Below are positions 57,801 to 64,000 of a stretch of 64,000 nt of DNA, in pieces. The notes beneath the pieces are model-generated. The model ran no database searches. It saw only the letters and a program-made list of their open reading frames with translations, and was not told the origin of the DNA. Source of the DNA: Aurelia coerulea (taxonomy: Eukaryota > Cnidaria > Scyphozoa > Semaeostomeae > Ulmaridae); the NCBI GenBank assembly GCA_039566865.1, contig CM076943.1, positions 48,324,124-48,388,123 of the forward strand, written 5' to 3'. Each line of letters begins with the position of its first letter. Position 1 is the first letter of the stretch. The translations under genes were made by a program, and so were the position numbers.

Positions 57801-60800
57801 TATACCGGGTGAGTCAGAAAAAAGAATCCCCGCTTGGAAGGCCACTGCTCCATGAATATCAAAGCAATAATATTGAGAACTGTCTTGTTTTATTGCCAAT
57901 ATGTTCCATTAGGTTCAGTAATTTACCCGGCCTCAATTGGCCATTCTTTCCCGTGGATATGGGTGACTTTCTGCACAAGCCCCTTCCAAAAACCTGCAAA
58001 AACGAATGAATACAATGAGCAAATTTTCCTTCCTAAAATTGATGACACTCATAAATTCATGTGTTTTGTCCTCTTGGGAGAATGGAATCCCTCTGAATAA
58101 GTCATCGATACCAGGGGGAGGACTTGTTCATCCTCCCAAGAGGATAGCACGTGTTAAAGCGTCCATACGTCATTGCTGTAAGGCCATTGTAAGGCAGAGA
58201 TGTTAGGGAATTTCGTTCATGATTTTGGGCACGTTTAAAAGATTTTTTGAAGAGGCTATCTCGAGAAAATCTCTCATGATTTCAGAATGGAGTGGCTGAT
58301 TTCAATCAGGTAAATTTTTAGTAGATTTGAACATTTCTACTATTAAACTATATATTTGCCGATATCATTGTCTTTATATCCAGGGAGTCGTGACCTTTCA
58401 AACGGGGATTCTTTTTTCTGACTCACCCGGTAGTACAGGTCTAGCATGCATCACATGATAAGGATTCTTTACATTATGACAGGCCTGCATTATGATAAGA
58501 AAAAAGTCATATGAAAGACTGTAAATGTTTCTAAACAAGAACTCTTGGGCAGGAGAACCTTAGACTTATGACCTGGAGTCCTTGTCTCCCTGTGCTCTTT
58601 GACTTGATGATGGCATTTCGGTCAACAGAGACTCATCATATTTCTCTGAAAAACCTGACCCTATTTAGGCCCAAACTCTAGGCTTCCTAGAGTACCAATC
58701 AGATTGTGAGATTTGTGAATTCGATTGAACAACTGATAAGATTCGGATGAGATTCGATATTCGAGGCCGTGATTCCATCATAAATCGACTGATGTATGCA
58801 TACTACAGGGCCAGCTTTTTTACTGTTTAAGTATGAGTCCCTGTTAAACAAGGTTTACCACCGGGATCAGGGACTCATCATCATAAGTCTTGCACGAAAA
58901 GCCTGTTCTGTAGCTGCTCACTAAAATTTCTGTGGTCATTCAAATAACATCGTCAGACATCCATAAGACTGGAAATGATGCATCTATGATGCCAGCATGT
59001 CCCAAGTAATGCGAACTGTCTCGTTTTGCTCCAGGAAAACTTAGGTTTGTAGGACCATCTTCCAAAACCTTTGCATTCTCAATACAAAAAAGAAAATGTT
59101 CTCTTTTCAAATTTCTAGATTTCTCAACTAATATGAAGGATGAAGGACATAGAATAAAACAAACAACAAAGCATTACCCATAAGCCCCTGTTGTACTGAT
59201 TTCATCGATTGTTACTTGTACATCATCATCATCATCGTCATCATCATCTTCTTCCTCATATGAATCCTCATCATCATTTTCCTGATGAAAAATGTCAAGA
59301 AATTCATTGAAAAATGAATTGCCAAGTCTTGGAAAAATTCTTTACATTCATGTAAAAATTTCAGTGAGGTATGGATGGAAGAAAGTAAAACATTTGCACC
59401 AAGAAGTCCTAAATACCATGTACTCCCTACTATGATCATTTTGCAAGCCTGTGAATAATCAAAACATCATAGACATACAGTAACTAGCAGTTAAACAACA
59501 TATTTTGAACACAATATTTATTTATATTTATAATCGATGTAAAATAAATCTACAACAGCAACAACAACAACAATGTATTTGTTTGTATGTATGTATATGT
59601 TATAAATCTTTACCATGGATACAAGGCTGAGCAAATGCTTGTTTACAGCTTGGTCCACAAATTAAAATTGTGAAGAATAAATGAAAAGTGCAATCACAAC
59701 GCTAATAATTTATTTAGAGGGAAATTCAATATAAAACAATGTCCAGAAGTAATAGTTGTCAAAAACCTAAAAAAAGTGTCCAAAAGATTACAAAATTTAC
59801 TGATGAAATCAAAACACGGTCCAATCATATTTCACATAGTTGTCTGAGCTAAATTTATCCATAAAATGTTTCTCTGAATTTACATACTGTACAGCAGCTT
59901 CAAGGCTTTCCTAATTCTTCAGTTATTTTCAGGTATGTTTATTGTATGAGATCAAAAGCAGGCAATCTACAGTAATTCAGTCATTTTGTTTAAGATTAAG
60001 TCGTAAATCTTCACACTCAGTGCAGTGTACGATTTATCATGGGCTGTCAAAATTAGATACGTTTTTGCCACACCCGGTGTATCATTGCTTGATCAATTTA
60101 AGTTATCATTCAAAACCATTGCTTCCATATATCGTATGGAGTTAACTTTGTAGCCAAAACAGCAGAAATGTGCGAAGAACCTAACAAGAACCTAACGTTT
60201 AGTAGGAGATAATTATTAATGACAACAATATGGTGATCCTGCACAGATTCGTATGTTTCTGGGTCACATTGTAGGTCTTTCTTGATGTTAACTTGAAACA
60301 AGAAAGTCTGGCAAAAGTCAGGCAAATTTGTCTGAGATCCAGCTGGAACCGGACTTCCGGCAAAACGGTAAAATCTGGCCGGATTATCCAGCTAGCTGGA
60401 TATCCAGTACATCCCTGAAAACTTTCTTTAAGAATTCAGAGATAAACAATGCCAATATACGCAGAGACATACACTGGGCCTAAAAGTTTATAAAAATGTA
60501 ATGGAAAAGGAATAACTCACTGTCACTGAAGCATTCTTTGGTTTTTCTTCTACCTTGGCACTTACACTTCCTCCAATGCCTGGCAGTGCTGTTGATGTAT
60601 TTATCTCATTGAGCCTGAAAAAGAAAGAGTTATGAGTCAACGCAGTGGATTTATTATGGATTATACAGGCGTGCATAATGCGCAAACCCGCCTGGGAGCG
60701 GTAGAAATTCTCTGAAAACCTGCCTGCATATCAGTTTTGTACAGCTAGGGTAGAAAAGCCTATTACCAAAACCAGTAATAATGCAGGTATCAAACAGTTT

Positions 60801-63201
60801 TTACACATGGAGCAACGAAACGATTAATCATACATTCAACAGCAGAACATGAGCAATTTGTACCATTTGTTTGCTATTATTCATCATCTTACTGCAATTA
60901 CAGTTCATCAAAAACTATTTTAGAAAAACTGCCTGCAAAATATTGCTTTGGAAAAAGCTACCTGGGAACTTTATTCCCACGTTCCCATGTTTATGCACGC
61001 CTGGGATTATATGCCATACATACAAAAGAGGCCTTGCACACATTAACATACTGTATAGTTTTCCTGCCTAAAGATTCTTAGATAAATTTACTCTTTTATA
61101 TGGCTCAAGAGTTTTTATCATGATGCAAAGAATTCTTGTCCTGTTGATGTGTTGTTGCCAGATTTTTATGGTCTGTCCTGTCTATTCATCACAAATATTC
61201 AAAACCATGGTTACCATCAATTGTCTGTAACTTGTCACTACATAAGACACATATTATGTATATCAACAATCAACAGGAAATATTTCTCAAGGAATTCTCA
61301 CAAATCCTTCAAATGCAGACAGGAATCAGCTATTGGAGAACAAAAAATATGAAATTCAAACAAAAAATATGAAATTCATATGTCAAAAACGCAACTATGA
61401 ATTCTTGAAAGGTATGAAAGAATGCAAGAAGATTTGAATGAGAATTCTTAGGTCAAAGATCAATGAAATTGTACTAAATCCCCTACAGTAATCTTAACGA
61501 CACATTGCAATACGGGTTACGATTCGTTAGATACGCAGGTGCTAAGTTCTGGAACAACATTCCCTTCAACATCAAACAAGCTCCTTTAGCAATGAATTTC
61601 TGTCCTCAATTAAAAATCCATCTGTTTTCTATTGAATATCAATAGTTCTTTTGATAAGAATTTTGTTATTTGCTGCATGTCATATTGTGAAATTCAAGTA
61701 ATTTGTTATGGTAGCTTACTGCAGTTAATTGCCTATATGAAGGATGTACTCTAGTGGAATTTTAAAACTAAAGCTGAACAGAAATATTCTTTAAGACAGT
61801 CTACTGTACAGTATGACTTGGAATTCAATACAGATGCACTTTTCAACAGAAGAGCTATGTTGGGAGAGACATTTTGAGTACTGAATAATCATCCCCGCCT
61901 ATTAATTTTTGAAAAATTTTCCAACCCCCCCCCATTTTCATTTCAACCCCCCTTTTATTAATTCTTGAAAAATAGAAATGACAGTGAACATATTTTTTCA
62001 ATAATTCCCGATAAGCAAATGTACTGTATTTATTAACTCTATTCTCCTTAATTTTTCCAACCCCCACCCCTAATAGACCTTTTAGCTATTCTACAAAAGA
62101 GCCTGGATCCAGACCTGGCCGTTTGAGGCGCGCGATCGCGCGCGCGCGCCTCGTCACGCACCTCAAACATTCGAGAGGCGTGATCTTTCACGCGCCAAAA
62201 AAGGCTTTGTCTTAAAATCACGCACCTCGGCTTTTATCGTTGAAGGAAGAGTATCGGATATTCTTGGAAACTGGCATCTTCTTGTGAAAGGGAAATCAAT
62301 AAATTAATTTGTTATTTAAATGAAATACGATATTAATACTTAATCCTTAAGTGCTGCCAATTGTACTTGCTCTCAATCCTTGCTATTTCCGGTATGTGAT
62401 AATGACACAATATCATGATTGGGGCAAGGTCAAACAGGAAGATCAAATTTACACATCGAGAATAGAAATAAAACCACGAAAGCTGCGTTTGGAGGACATG
62501 TGTCCTGAACTGGATACTTGCTTTCCAGCGCTCGATCATAAGTTCGATGTGAAGATGATTTGATGTGGAAGAATGGAAGGTATTTTGTTGCTCTTATTCC
62601 AGGACTGTGGTAGCGCTATGGAGTAACTGGATTGAAAAGCACTCACCACCAAACGGCCTAAATTCGAGTGTCTAACAAAGAACGTAGCACAGAGGAAAAC
62701 ATGATTTTTTATTCCTGTTACCATTCAAACCACAATGTCGATTTTGTTACTTCAATGCCGCTGTTTTTTGCAACACCTTCAAAACTCGTTTCTTCGTCCT
62801 CAACCTCAAAAATCCCTCTTTACAGAGCGATATGTTTATTGCTCAGAATCACGCGCCTCAATAAGCAAGGCGCGTGATTTACCGCGCGCCACTAAAATAA
62901 CTTACGGCCAGGTCTGTGGATCGAGCATTTTTTATACGCGAGGTTCAATCGAGTGGTATTAGAGCTTAAATCGTTATTGTGCACATTCGAAGATTCTACA
63001 AAATGTAGCAAGACATCGTTCGATTCGGATTCTTTTCAGAATAACTGAAAGGTCTATTGTTCCAACCCCGCCGATTATTACTATATTGAACCATTTCTAG
63101 TCCCTAATTATTATCACCCCCCTATTTATTCAGTACTCGAGAGTACAGATTTACTTACTTTTTCTCAAATAAGTCTGCAATTCCAATCTTGTTGTCTTCA
63201 G
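36724..63201 (-). CDS. FIP1L1: FIP1 pre-mRNA 3'-end-processing factor, 15 exons, 5' end outside window
   Basis: Fifteen GT-AG exons on the minus strand join in frame into 547 residues plus stop. Order: acidic N-terminal part with [12 protein letters not shown], the FIP1 core ([28 protein letters not shown], then [16 protein letters not shown]), [14 protein letters not shown], a Pro/Met/Gly-rich middle, and an RD/RE/KH-rich C-terminus ending KEEAEATDE. All are hallmarks of the CPSF subunit FIP1, which links CPSF with poly(A) polymerase and CstF and binds U-rich RNA. The first exon(s), carrying the N-terminal tryptophan region of FIP1, lie right of the window. The gene is at least 26.5 kb because of repeat-filled introns. 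Confidence 0.93.
36881..37382. other. FIP1 intron, nothing recognised
   Basis: No feature before the TTAA element at 37,383. Confidence 0.45.
37383..37706. mobile_element. TTAA piggyBac-like MITE, family T
   Basis: TTAAAGGGGCTCCGTCGTCA ... GACGACGGAGCCCCTTTAA; nearly identical to the 15.3 and 20.3 kb copies. Confidence 0.85.
37707..37891. repeat. FIP1 intron with a dispersed repeat at 37,791-37,845
   Basis: gtaggcagaaacaccacaa followed by a GAAGAAACA-type stretch recurs at 50,282-50,335. Nature unknown. Confidence 0.5.
37892..38213. mobile_element. Palindromic element in FIP1 intron
   Basis: GTGGGAAGGAAAGATAATAA and its inverse at the right; arms of about 130 bp, e.g. TGTAGAATTTCTTACC. Confidence 0.8.
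38325..38374 (-). CDS. FIP1L1: FIP1 exon N (50 bp, phase 0-2)
   Basis: Acceptor acattttcag, donor gtgcgt. Encodes [16 protein letters not shown] with the next arginine split. Too short for ORF searches; its phase is needed to join exons M and O. Confidence 0.85.
38440..38472. mobile_element. Solo end of the 5.1-kb palindromic element
   Basis: catgggtagttagacattgc, tggtgcgctt matches the arm of the element at 5,076. Confidence 0.5.
38592..38715 (-). CDS. FIP1L1: FIP1 exon M, RD/RE-rich
   Basis: Acceptor gtatttag, donor gtttgt. Encodes [20 protein letters not shown] and continues in the same style to RTRDK. A longer open frame overlaps on the same strand but lacks this composition and is a shadow. 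Confidence 0.87.
38853..39049. repeat. 197-bp palindrome with GGATCCGCCA centre
   Basis: GACTTGCCCCGAGTCTA and inverse; arms share TCTTCCGTCCGTCTACC, ACGGTAGTTCC(T/C)GGATCC. Confidence 0.8.
39050..39518. other. FIP1 intron, nothing recognised
   Basis: AT-rich; no feature seen. Confidence 0.45.
39519..39705 (-). CDS. FIP1L1: FIP1 exon L, start of charged tail
   Basis: Acceptor atattacag, donor gtaatt. Runs from [20 protein letters not shown] into [20 protein letters not shown] and [12 protein letters not shown]: the transition from proline-rich to RD/RE-rich sequence. Confidence 0.9.
39950..40285. mobile_element. hAT-like MITE with AAAAACGGAG repeats
   Basis: gctcagttcatactgctccg, ggttttcgaaaacgctatca, aatgtgaacggacta match 5,593-6,027 in the same order, more decayed at the right end. 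Confidence 0.6.
40494..40556 (-). CDS. FIP1L1: FIP1 exon K (63 bp, phase 1-1)
   Basis: Acceptor ccttttgtag, donor gtatgt. Encodes [20 protein letters not shown], continuing the Pro/Met-rich region. Confidence 0.87.
40691..40832. repeat. 142-bp palindrome with AT-rich centre
   Basis: CGAGAGTTCGATGTGAAG inverted as CTTCACATCGAACTCTCG; the middle is about 60 bp of ATATAATAT. Probable MITE or cruciform-prone site. Confidence 0.8.
40975..41170 (+). mobile_element. 5S-rRNA-derived SINE
   Basis: actccggatgggtgacctc resembles the 5S internal promoter C box (acttggatgggtgaccg). The tail ttcggaaggaacgtcaaact, ggggtcccatgcctggatg is shared with 16.05-16.2 kb. Confidence 0.55.
41184..41498 (-). CDS. 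FIP1L1: FIP1 exon J, Pro/Met-rich
   Basis: Largest FIP1 exon (315 bp). Acceptor ttttgcag, donor gtaacg. Encodes low-complexity sequence such as [23 protein letters not shown] and [19 protein letters not shown], the proline-rich middle of FIP1. Confidence 0.9.
41540..41600 (+). mobile_element. Decayed tRNA-like SINE head
   Basis: gaatggaagcgcaatggact, accaatctggaggtcagtgg resembles the A-box to anticodon-arm part of a tRNA; B box poor. Confidence 0.35.
41598..41665. repeat. (AAT)n microsatellite
   Basis: Imperfect AAT/ATA units following the tRNA-like fragment. Confidence 0.8.
41666..42350. other. FIP1 intron, microsatellite only
   Basis: Apart from the GAAA tract nothing is recognised. Confidence 0.45.
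42005..42032. repeat. (GAAA)n microsatellite
   Basis: Seven GAAA/AAAG units in a FIP1 intron. Confidence 0.85.
42351..43427. other. FIP1 intron, nothing recognised
   Basis: Open frames around 42.8-43.25 kb show no known domain and no splice context. Confidence 0.4.
43428..43745 (-). mobile_element. LINE 3' fragment, same family as the VPS54-linked LINE
   Basis: Encodes [20 protein letters not shown] and [20 protein letters not shown] then stop, followed by a 3' UTR with GGCACGGCC...ACCGTG hairpin and an AAAATGAAATG tail. Starts about 60 bp from the donor of FIP1 exon I. Confidence 0.8.
43477..43522 (-). other. LINE 3' UTR hairpin, second copy
   Basis: Same structure as at 53,473 with CTCC/GGAG in place of CCCC/GGGG. 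Confidence 0.6.
43806..43901 (-). CDS. FIP1L1: FIP1 exon I (96 bp, phase 1-1)
   Basis: Acceptor tgttcgtag, donor gtaatc. Completes [19 protein letters not shown] and goes on to [11 protein letters not shown]. The acceptor was chosen because it gives ISRR in register with the vertebrate protein. A LINE fragment starts about 60 bp into the following intron. Confidence 0.85.
43960..44070. mobile_element. Fragment of the C/G-run element family
   Basis: ctctagaaaaattgccttct, gataccctgaaaaatgcc and acctccccccccccc resemble the right part of the element at 45.34 kb. Confidence 0.5.
44071..44367. other. FIP1 intron, nothing recognised
   Basis: AT-rich. The neighbouring introns 44,443-44,923 and 44,964-45,335 are likewise empty. 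Confidence 0.4.
44368..44442 (-). CDS. FIP1L1: FIP1 exon H with IDVIG motif
   Basis: Acceptor ttttcctcag, donor gtaagt. Encodes [20 protein letters not shown] then GSTNL. Vertebrate FIP1L1 has AIDVIGQTITISR at the same place. Confidence 0.9.
44924..44963 (-). CDS. FIP1L1: FIP1 exon G (40 bp microexon, phase 0-1)
   Basis: Acceptor ttttccacag, donor gtaagt. Encodes [13 protein letters not shown]. Phases fit both neighbours exactly. Confidence 0.8.
45336..45668. mobile_element. MITE with CCCCGGGG-run end
   Basis: Left CCCCGGGGGGGGGGGGGGAG, right TACCTCCCCCTGGG. Similar end at 9,964 (GGGG run then GAGTTCTTGCC). The single-base run length should be treated as uncertain. Confidence 0.5.
45953..46578. 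mobile_element. Mariner-like MITE, family M
   Basis: Ends TATCGGGTGAGCCAGAAAAA and TATGGCTCACCCGGTA, with the shared ACTTTTGAAAATTCATAGCA-type arms. Confidence 0.75.
46652..46925 (+). mobile_element. Penelope-like element 3' fragment
   Basis: Continuous match to 30,845-31,106 (aaaatagccttaaataacgg through tttcgtcgcactctcatca), and it continues past the point where the 31-kb copy diverges. Contains the complete hammerhead core on the opposite strand. Confidence 0.8.
46886..46923 (-). ncRNA. Type I hammerhead ribozyme core in Penelope fragment
   Basis: Read 5'-3' on the minus strand: stem I strand ACCAAA, core CTGATGA, nine bases GAGTGCGAC for stem II, core GAA, short palindromic stem III ACTAGT, cleavage-site A (GUA triplet), and stem I strand TTTGGT, which pairs perfectly over 6 bp with the first strand. 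Stem II is weak. The very short palindromic stem III resembles retroelement hammerheads, which are known from Penelope-like elements. It lies on the strand opposite to the RT frame of the 29-31 kb copy. Confidence 0.7.
46926..47356. other. FIP1 intron, mostly unassigned
   Basis: 46,960-47,040 shares tagcagacgaacaaaa and ctaagccacttgttggct with the element at 36.15-36.38 kb. Confidence 0.4.
47357..47678. mobile_element. TTAA piggyBac-like MITE, family T
   Basis: AGGGGCTCCGTCGCCAAACA ... GACGATGGAGCCCCTTTAA. Left TTAA is mutated to TTGT. Confidence 0.8.
47684..48111. mobile_element. Palindromic MITE, CAGTAGTGTCCCGC ends
   Basis: Perfect ends TACAGTAGTGTCCCGCATAT and inverse, TA duplication. 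Starts only 5 bp after the TTAA element at 47,357-47,678. Confidence 0.8.
48150..48262 (-). CDS. FIP1L1: FIP1 exon F, second half of FIP1 core
   Basis: Acceptor aatttcag, donor gtgagt. Encodes [20 protein letters not shown] and ERQRRLRM, the most conserved part of FIP1. A LINE fragment begins about 20 bp upstream of the acceptor. Confidence 0.96.
48285..48945 (+). mobile_element. LINE 3' fragment with GC-rich 3' UTR and GAT tail
   Basis: Encodes [34 protein letters not shown] and [17 protein letters not shown], a LINE ORF2 C-terminus, then about 250 bp of GC-rich 3' UTR and a (GAT)n tail. Antisense to FIP1 and about 20 bp from the acceptor of FIP1 exon F. Confidence 0.8.
49018..49353 (+). 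mobile_element. LINE 3' fragment
   Basis: Encodes [40 protein letters not shown] and NLGFL then TAA at 49,168, then about 180 bp of AT-rich 3' UTR. Inserted inside a palindromic element (left part from 48,948). Confidence 0.75.
49506..49692. mobile_element. MITE with AATAGACC ends
   Basis: About 187 bp, ends AATAGACCTTTTTGC / GCTAAAAGGTCCATT, inner repeat TCTACAAAAGAGTCTGGATC. Nested in family P. Confidence 0.65.
49739..49923. mobile_element. MITE with AATAGACC ends
   Basis: About 185 bp, ends AATAGACCTTTTAGG / GCTAAATGGTCTATT, inner CACTCGATCGAGCC and CGCGTATAAAAATG as in the copy at 62-63 kb. Second insertion in the same family P element. Confidence 0.65.
50006..50154. mobile_element. Small hAT-like MITE
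   Basis: CACACTGACACACTTAAACC inverted as GGTTTAACTTGCCAGTGTG. No clear flanking duplication. Confidence 0.5.
50155..50989. other. FIP1 intron, dispersed repeat only
   Basis: 50,282-50,335 is the second copy of the repeat at 37,791. Otherwise nothing recognised up to 50.99 kb. Confidence 0.4.
50990..51080. repeat. Imperfect (AATGAT)n stretch
   Basis: Runs of aataatgat and gataatgat in the FIP1 intron. Confidence 0.6.
51225..51715 (-). mobile_element. LINE 3' fragment
   Basis: Minus-strand [40 protein letters not shown] and [15 protein letters not shown], a LINE ORF2 C-terminus. The end after the NEIK motif is frameshifted. The A/T-rich 3' UTR extends towards 51,225. It lies next to FIP1 exon E. 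Confidence 0.75.
51769..51885 (-). CDS. FIP1L1: FIP1 exon E, first half of FIP1 core
   Basis: Acceptor ttcatag, donor gttagt. Encodes [16 protein letters not shown] and DEKPWRKPG, the conserved start of the FIP1 domain. Upstream of it lies the intron of about 5.8 kb that carries the VPS54-LINE composite. Confidence 0.95.
51908..52110 (+). mobile_element. tRNA-derived SINE
   Basis: TGTGGCGCAGTGGTGTAATC (A box) and GTGGGTTCGATACCCGG (B box) followed by a body with CGTCATGACAAGGGGTCGCG. Begins 23 bp from FIP1 exon E. Confidence 0.7.
52111..52822. other. FIP1 intron, nothing recognised
   Basis: AT-rich sequence left of the inverted-repeat composite. Confidence 0.4.
53437..55492 (-). mobile_element. 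5'-truncated CR1/L2-type LINE with near-intact RT ORF
   Basis: The open frame continues upstream of the first ATG at 55,374 to about 55,480, where the element is truncated between endonuclease and RT. Counting from that ATG, the 584 residues include KGFGPDG (89-95), NYRPISVLP (148-156), [13 protein letters not shown] with the first catalytic Asp at 220, MYADD (306-310), and the C-terminal [12 protein letters not shown] block. The usual GVPQGS..LGPLLF motif reads [13 protein letters not shown] (276-288), so Gly and Pro are replaced and the copy may be inactive. A 3' UTR with a hairpin (53,473-53,520) and an AAAATGAAATG plus A-rich tail follows. Confidence 0.9.
53473..53520 (-). other. LINE 3' UTR hairpin
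   Basis: GCACGG pairs with CCGTGC, and after a small internal loop CCCC pairs with GGGG; 24-nt apical part. Lies directly before the AAAATGAAATG tail. A second copy with a compensatory change is at 43,477. Confidence 0.6.
55494..56750 (-). pseudogene. VPS54: Intronless VPS54 C-terminal copy (418 codons open)
   Basis: A single uninterrupted frame from about codon 38 matches the C-terminal half of VPS54, the GARP/EARP tethering-complex subunit for endosome-to-Golgi retrieval. Landmarks: [30 protein letters not shown] (70-80), [27 protein letters not shown] (93-119), YCQCVDD (179-185), [14 protein letters not shown] (206-219), [11 protein letters not shown] (221-231), VPPKQY (256-261) and [14 protein letters not shown] near the end. 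The N-terminal half of VPS54 is missing and no introns interrupt over 380 residues, so this is best read as a 5'-truncated retrocopy. It is in the same orientation as the host FIP1 gene and abuts a LINE on its 3' side. The first about 37 codons are not recognisable. An expressed retrogene cannot be excluded because the frame is intact. Confidence 0.85.
57098..57543. mobile_element. Palindromic MITE, CCCGGGGGGGGGTACTCCCAT ends, 8-bp duplication
   Basis: Ends CCCGGGGGGGGGGTACTCCC and its inverse; ACATCAGC directly outside both ends. Interior arms share CCAAATGG and TTTGAGGGT. Confidence 0.75.
57675..57742 (-). CDS. FIP1L1: FIP1 exon D (68 bp, phase 2-1)
   Basis: Acceptor ttttcag, donor gtgaga. 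Encodes [20 protein letters not shown], the Gly/Ala linker between the acidic part and the FIP1 core. Confidence 0.85.
57803..58432. mobile_element. Mariner-like MITE, family M2
   Basis: Ends TACCGGGTGAGTCAGAAAAA and TTTTCTGACTCACCCGGTA, arms begin GAATCCCCGCTTGGAAGG. Partial copies at 27.86-28.05 and 35.58-35.74 kb. Confidence 0.7.
58433..59177. other. FIP1 intron, nothing recognised
   Basis: No repeat or coding signal found. Confidence 0.4.
59178..59281 (-). CDS. FIP1L1: FIP1 exon C, acidic run and VQVTI motif
   Basis: Donor gtaatg, acceptor ending atcag. A run of Glu/Asp (GAT repeats) leads into [17 protein letters not shown], matching vertebrate DDVHVTIGDI..YGSYG. Ends in phase 2; the glycine codon is completed by exon D. 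Confidence 0.9.
59282..59959. other. FIP1 intron, nothing recognised
   Basis: A short (CAA)n run at 59,553-59,571 only. Confidence 0.4.
59960..60082. mobile_element. Partial copy of the 20.8-kb MITE
   Basis: ttaagattaagtcgtaaatc, gtgtacgatttatcatggg and gccacacccggtgta resemble the right arm at 21,285-21,380. Confidence 0.5.
60083..60520. other. FIP1 intron, nothing recognised
   Basis: AT-rich; no feature. Confidence 0.4.
60521..60614 (-). CDS. FIP1L1: FIP1 exon B (94 bp, phase 2-0)
   Basis: Acceptor ctttttcag, donor gtgagt. Encodes [27 protein letters not shown], a low-complexity linker like that before the acidic run of vertebrate FIP1L1. Confidence 0.75.
60615..61469. other. FIP1 intron, nothing recognised
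   Basis: No feature. A 16-bp direct repeat (aaaaaatatgaaattc) at 61,344-61,376. Confidence 0.4.
61470..61645 (+). mobile_element. Short LINE C-terminal fragment
   Basis: Encodes [30 protein letters not shown] and ends [12 protein letters not shown] then stop, the terminal RYxGAKxWN block of LINE ORF2. Confidence 0.65.
61646..62071. other. FIP1 intron, nothing recognised
   Basis: C-rich runs at 61,924-61,952; otherwise AT-rich. Confidence 0.4.
62072..63058. mobile_element. MITE with AATAGACC ends, interrupted
   Basis: Left end TAATAGACCTTTTAGCTATT then CTACAAAAGAGCCTGGATC; right end GGTCTATT. Removing the 807-bp insert at 62,110-62,916 and one copy of TGGATC leaves a sequence colinear with the copy at 49,506. 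Confidence 0.65.
62110..62916. mobile_element. 807-bp TIR element nested in a MITE, TGGATC duplication
   Basis: Ends CAGACCTGGCCGT and its exact inverse ACGGCCAGGTCTG, flanked on both sides by TGGATC. Subterminal GC-rich CGCGCGC blocks at both ends (tttgaggcgcgcgatcgcgc; ggcgcgtgatttaccgcgcg). No transposase recognised; small open frames inside are of unknown meaning. Confidence 0.75.
63159..63201 (-). CDS. FIP1L1: FIP1 exon A (43 bp, phase 1-2)
   Basis: Acceptor cttctaatag, donor gtaagt. Encodes [14 protein letters not shown]. The frame and phase fit the next exon exactly; the sequence itself is not strongly diagnostic. Confidence 0.65.
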
Positions 63202-63515
63202 CTATTAGAAGAGAGAGAAATGATAATATTTTTCGATGAGATCTCCCGTGTGCAAGGAGAAAGTTATTTTATTCTCTGTTTTTAATTTGAATAGCCCGCA
63301 TTTAAATCTCTTCTGTGCAAGTGCCCCACATTGCAAAGTTTGGTTTGCGAGGCTGATTTCTCTGCTATGCACATTAAATTTCAGCTGCGGTTCTGGTGCT
63401 TTTTCATGAAACAATAAAGGTAATGATAGGCCCATTGTTTAGTGACACAAATACAGCCACAAAAGTGATTTCAATGAAGTAGAGATCATCTTTGCATTCT
63501 CCTAACTTTCCAATC
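63202..63515. other. FIP1 intron, nothing recognised
   Basis: No FIP1 first exon (Trp-rich N-terminal motif) was found from here to the right edge at 64,000. Confidence 0.45.
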
Positions 63516-63895
63516 TGGCAAACAGGGTTGCCATTTGGCCGAGTTGCCAGACAAATTTCTCGATTCTGGTCACTTTTCAAAACCCTTGGCCATCTAAAAA
63601 TGATTTGGACTTTGGACAATTAATGCTCAAAATCAGACTGAAAATCTCAAACTTGCCAGCGAAGAAATAACAAAAAAGTAAAACATGAGGTAGAAGGCTT
63701 CAAAGAGAAAGGTGTAAAAAGGTTATTCTAGCACACAAAGCCATTCTCACTTACACTATTCTCACTTACTTCTAGCACACATAATTGGTTGAAATTTGGC
63801 TGTTTTTGAGCAGTTTCTTAGGTTGGCCGAATTTGGCCGTGAACCGTAACAATTTTGGCCGCAGATCATTTCAGACACCTGGCAACCCTGCTGTG
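63516..63895. mobile_element. Possible MITE with CAGGGTTGCCA ends
   Basis: CAAACAGGGTTGCCATTTGG on the left and TGGCAACCCTG on the right, with GGCCAAATT-type inner motifs inverted. Flanking duplication not found. Confidence 0.4.
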
Positions 63896-64000
63896 CTGGC
63901 AAATGCCATTGCACCCGTAGCCCAGAGACTGACAGAGTACTTTTCATGTTGTGCGCGCACGGAAGATCTTCCATACGCAATTTCTAAATAACAAAGAAAG

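Noticed and set aside
62333..62563. ORFs inside the 807-bp nested element as a transposase
   Set aside because: Too short, no recognisable motif, and open on both strands.

Overview
This is animal nuclear DNA, almost entirely two intron-rich genes that converge on a 4 kb intergenic gap. The plus-strand gene runs from beyond the left edge to about 32.35 kb. It is an ERC/ELKS/CAST (Rab6-interacting, RIM-binding) coiled-coil active-zone scaffold; I could join 12 exons into 659 in-frame residues ending at a stop at 31,931. The minus-strand gene runs from beyond the right edge down to about 36.6 kb. It is a FIP1 (FIP1L1) pre-mRNA 3'-end-processing factor; 15 exons join into 547 in-frame residues, with the FIP1 core motif, a proline/methionine-rich middle and an RD/RE-rich tail. 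The gene content, intron style and AT-rich repeat-laden introns point to a non-bilaterian or simple invertebrate. The transposon mix (CR1/L2-type LINEs, Penelope elements, CCCC/GGGG-ended palindromic elements, 5S- and tRNA-derived SINEs) makes a cnidarian, perhaps an anthozoan, my best guess, but that is inference. || Left half (0-32 kb): ERC exons of 87-293 bp are separated by introns packed with short inverted-repeat (MITE-like) elements. Families seen more than once include Tc1/mariner-like TA elements (several families), TTAA-flanked 320-bp piggyBac-like elements (five copies), palindromes carrying an internal TGACGTCATC motif, and hAT-like elements. There are also a 490-bp array of an 11-bp repeat, a 167-bp tandem repeat, LINE 3' fragments and a decayed Penelope-like element with a GIY-YIG domain. 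|| Middle (32-36.6 kb): an intergenic gap with a hexamer array, a 69-bp tandem repeat and a few palindromes. || Right half (36.6-64 kb): FIP1 exons with the same repeat mix. The largest FIP1 intron holds a composite, in the same orientation as the host gene: an intronless 418-residue VPS54 C-terminal copy joined directly to a 5'-truncated but nearly intact LINE reverse-transcriptase ORF, all between inverted repeats 4.1 kb apart. || Most notable points: the VPS54-LINE chimera; a complete hammerhead-ribozyme core in a Penelope fragment (46,886-46,923, minus); a LINE 3' hairpin supported by a compensatory change between two copies; a LINE tail sitting about 20 bp from a FIP1 splice acceptor; a MITE that lies inside the predicted ERC 3' UTR; and inverted repeats that could pair across ERC exon 9. 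Coordinates of exons are base-level readings from splice sites and frame; coordinates of repeats are approximate to a few bases.
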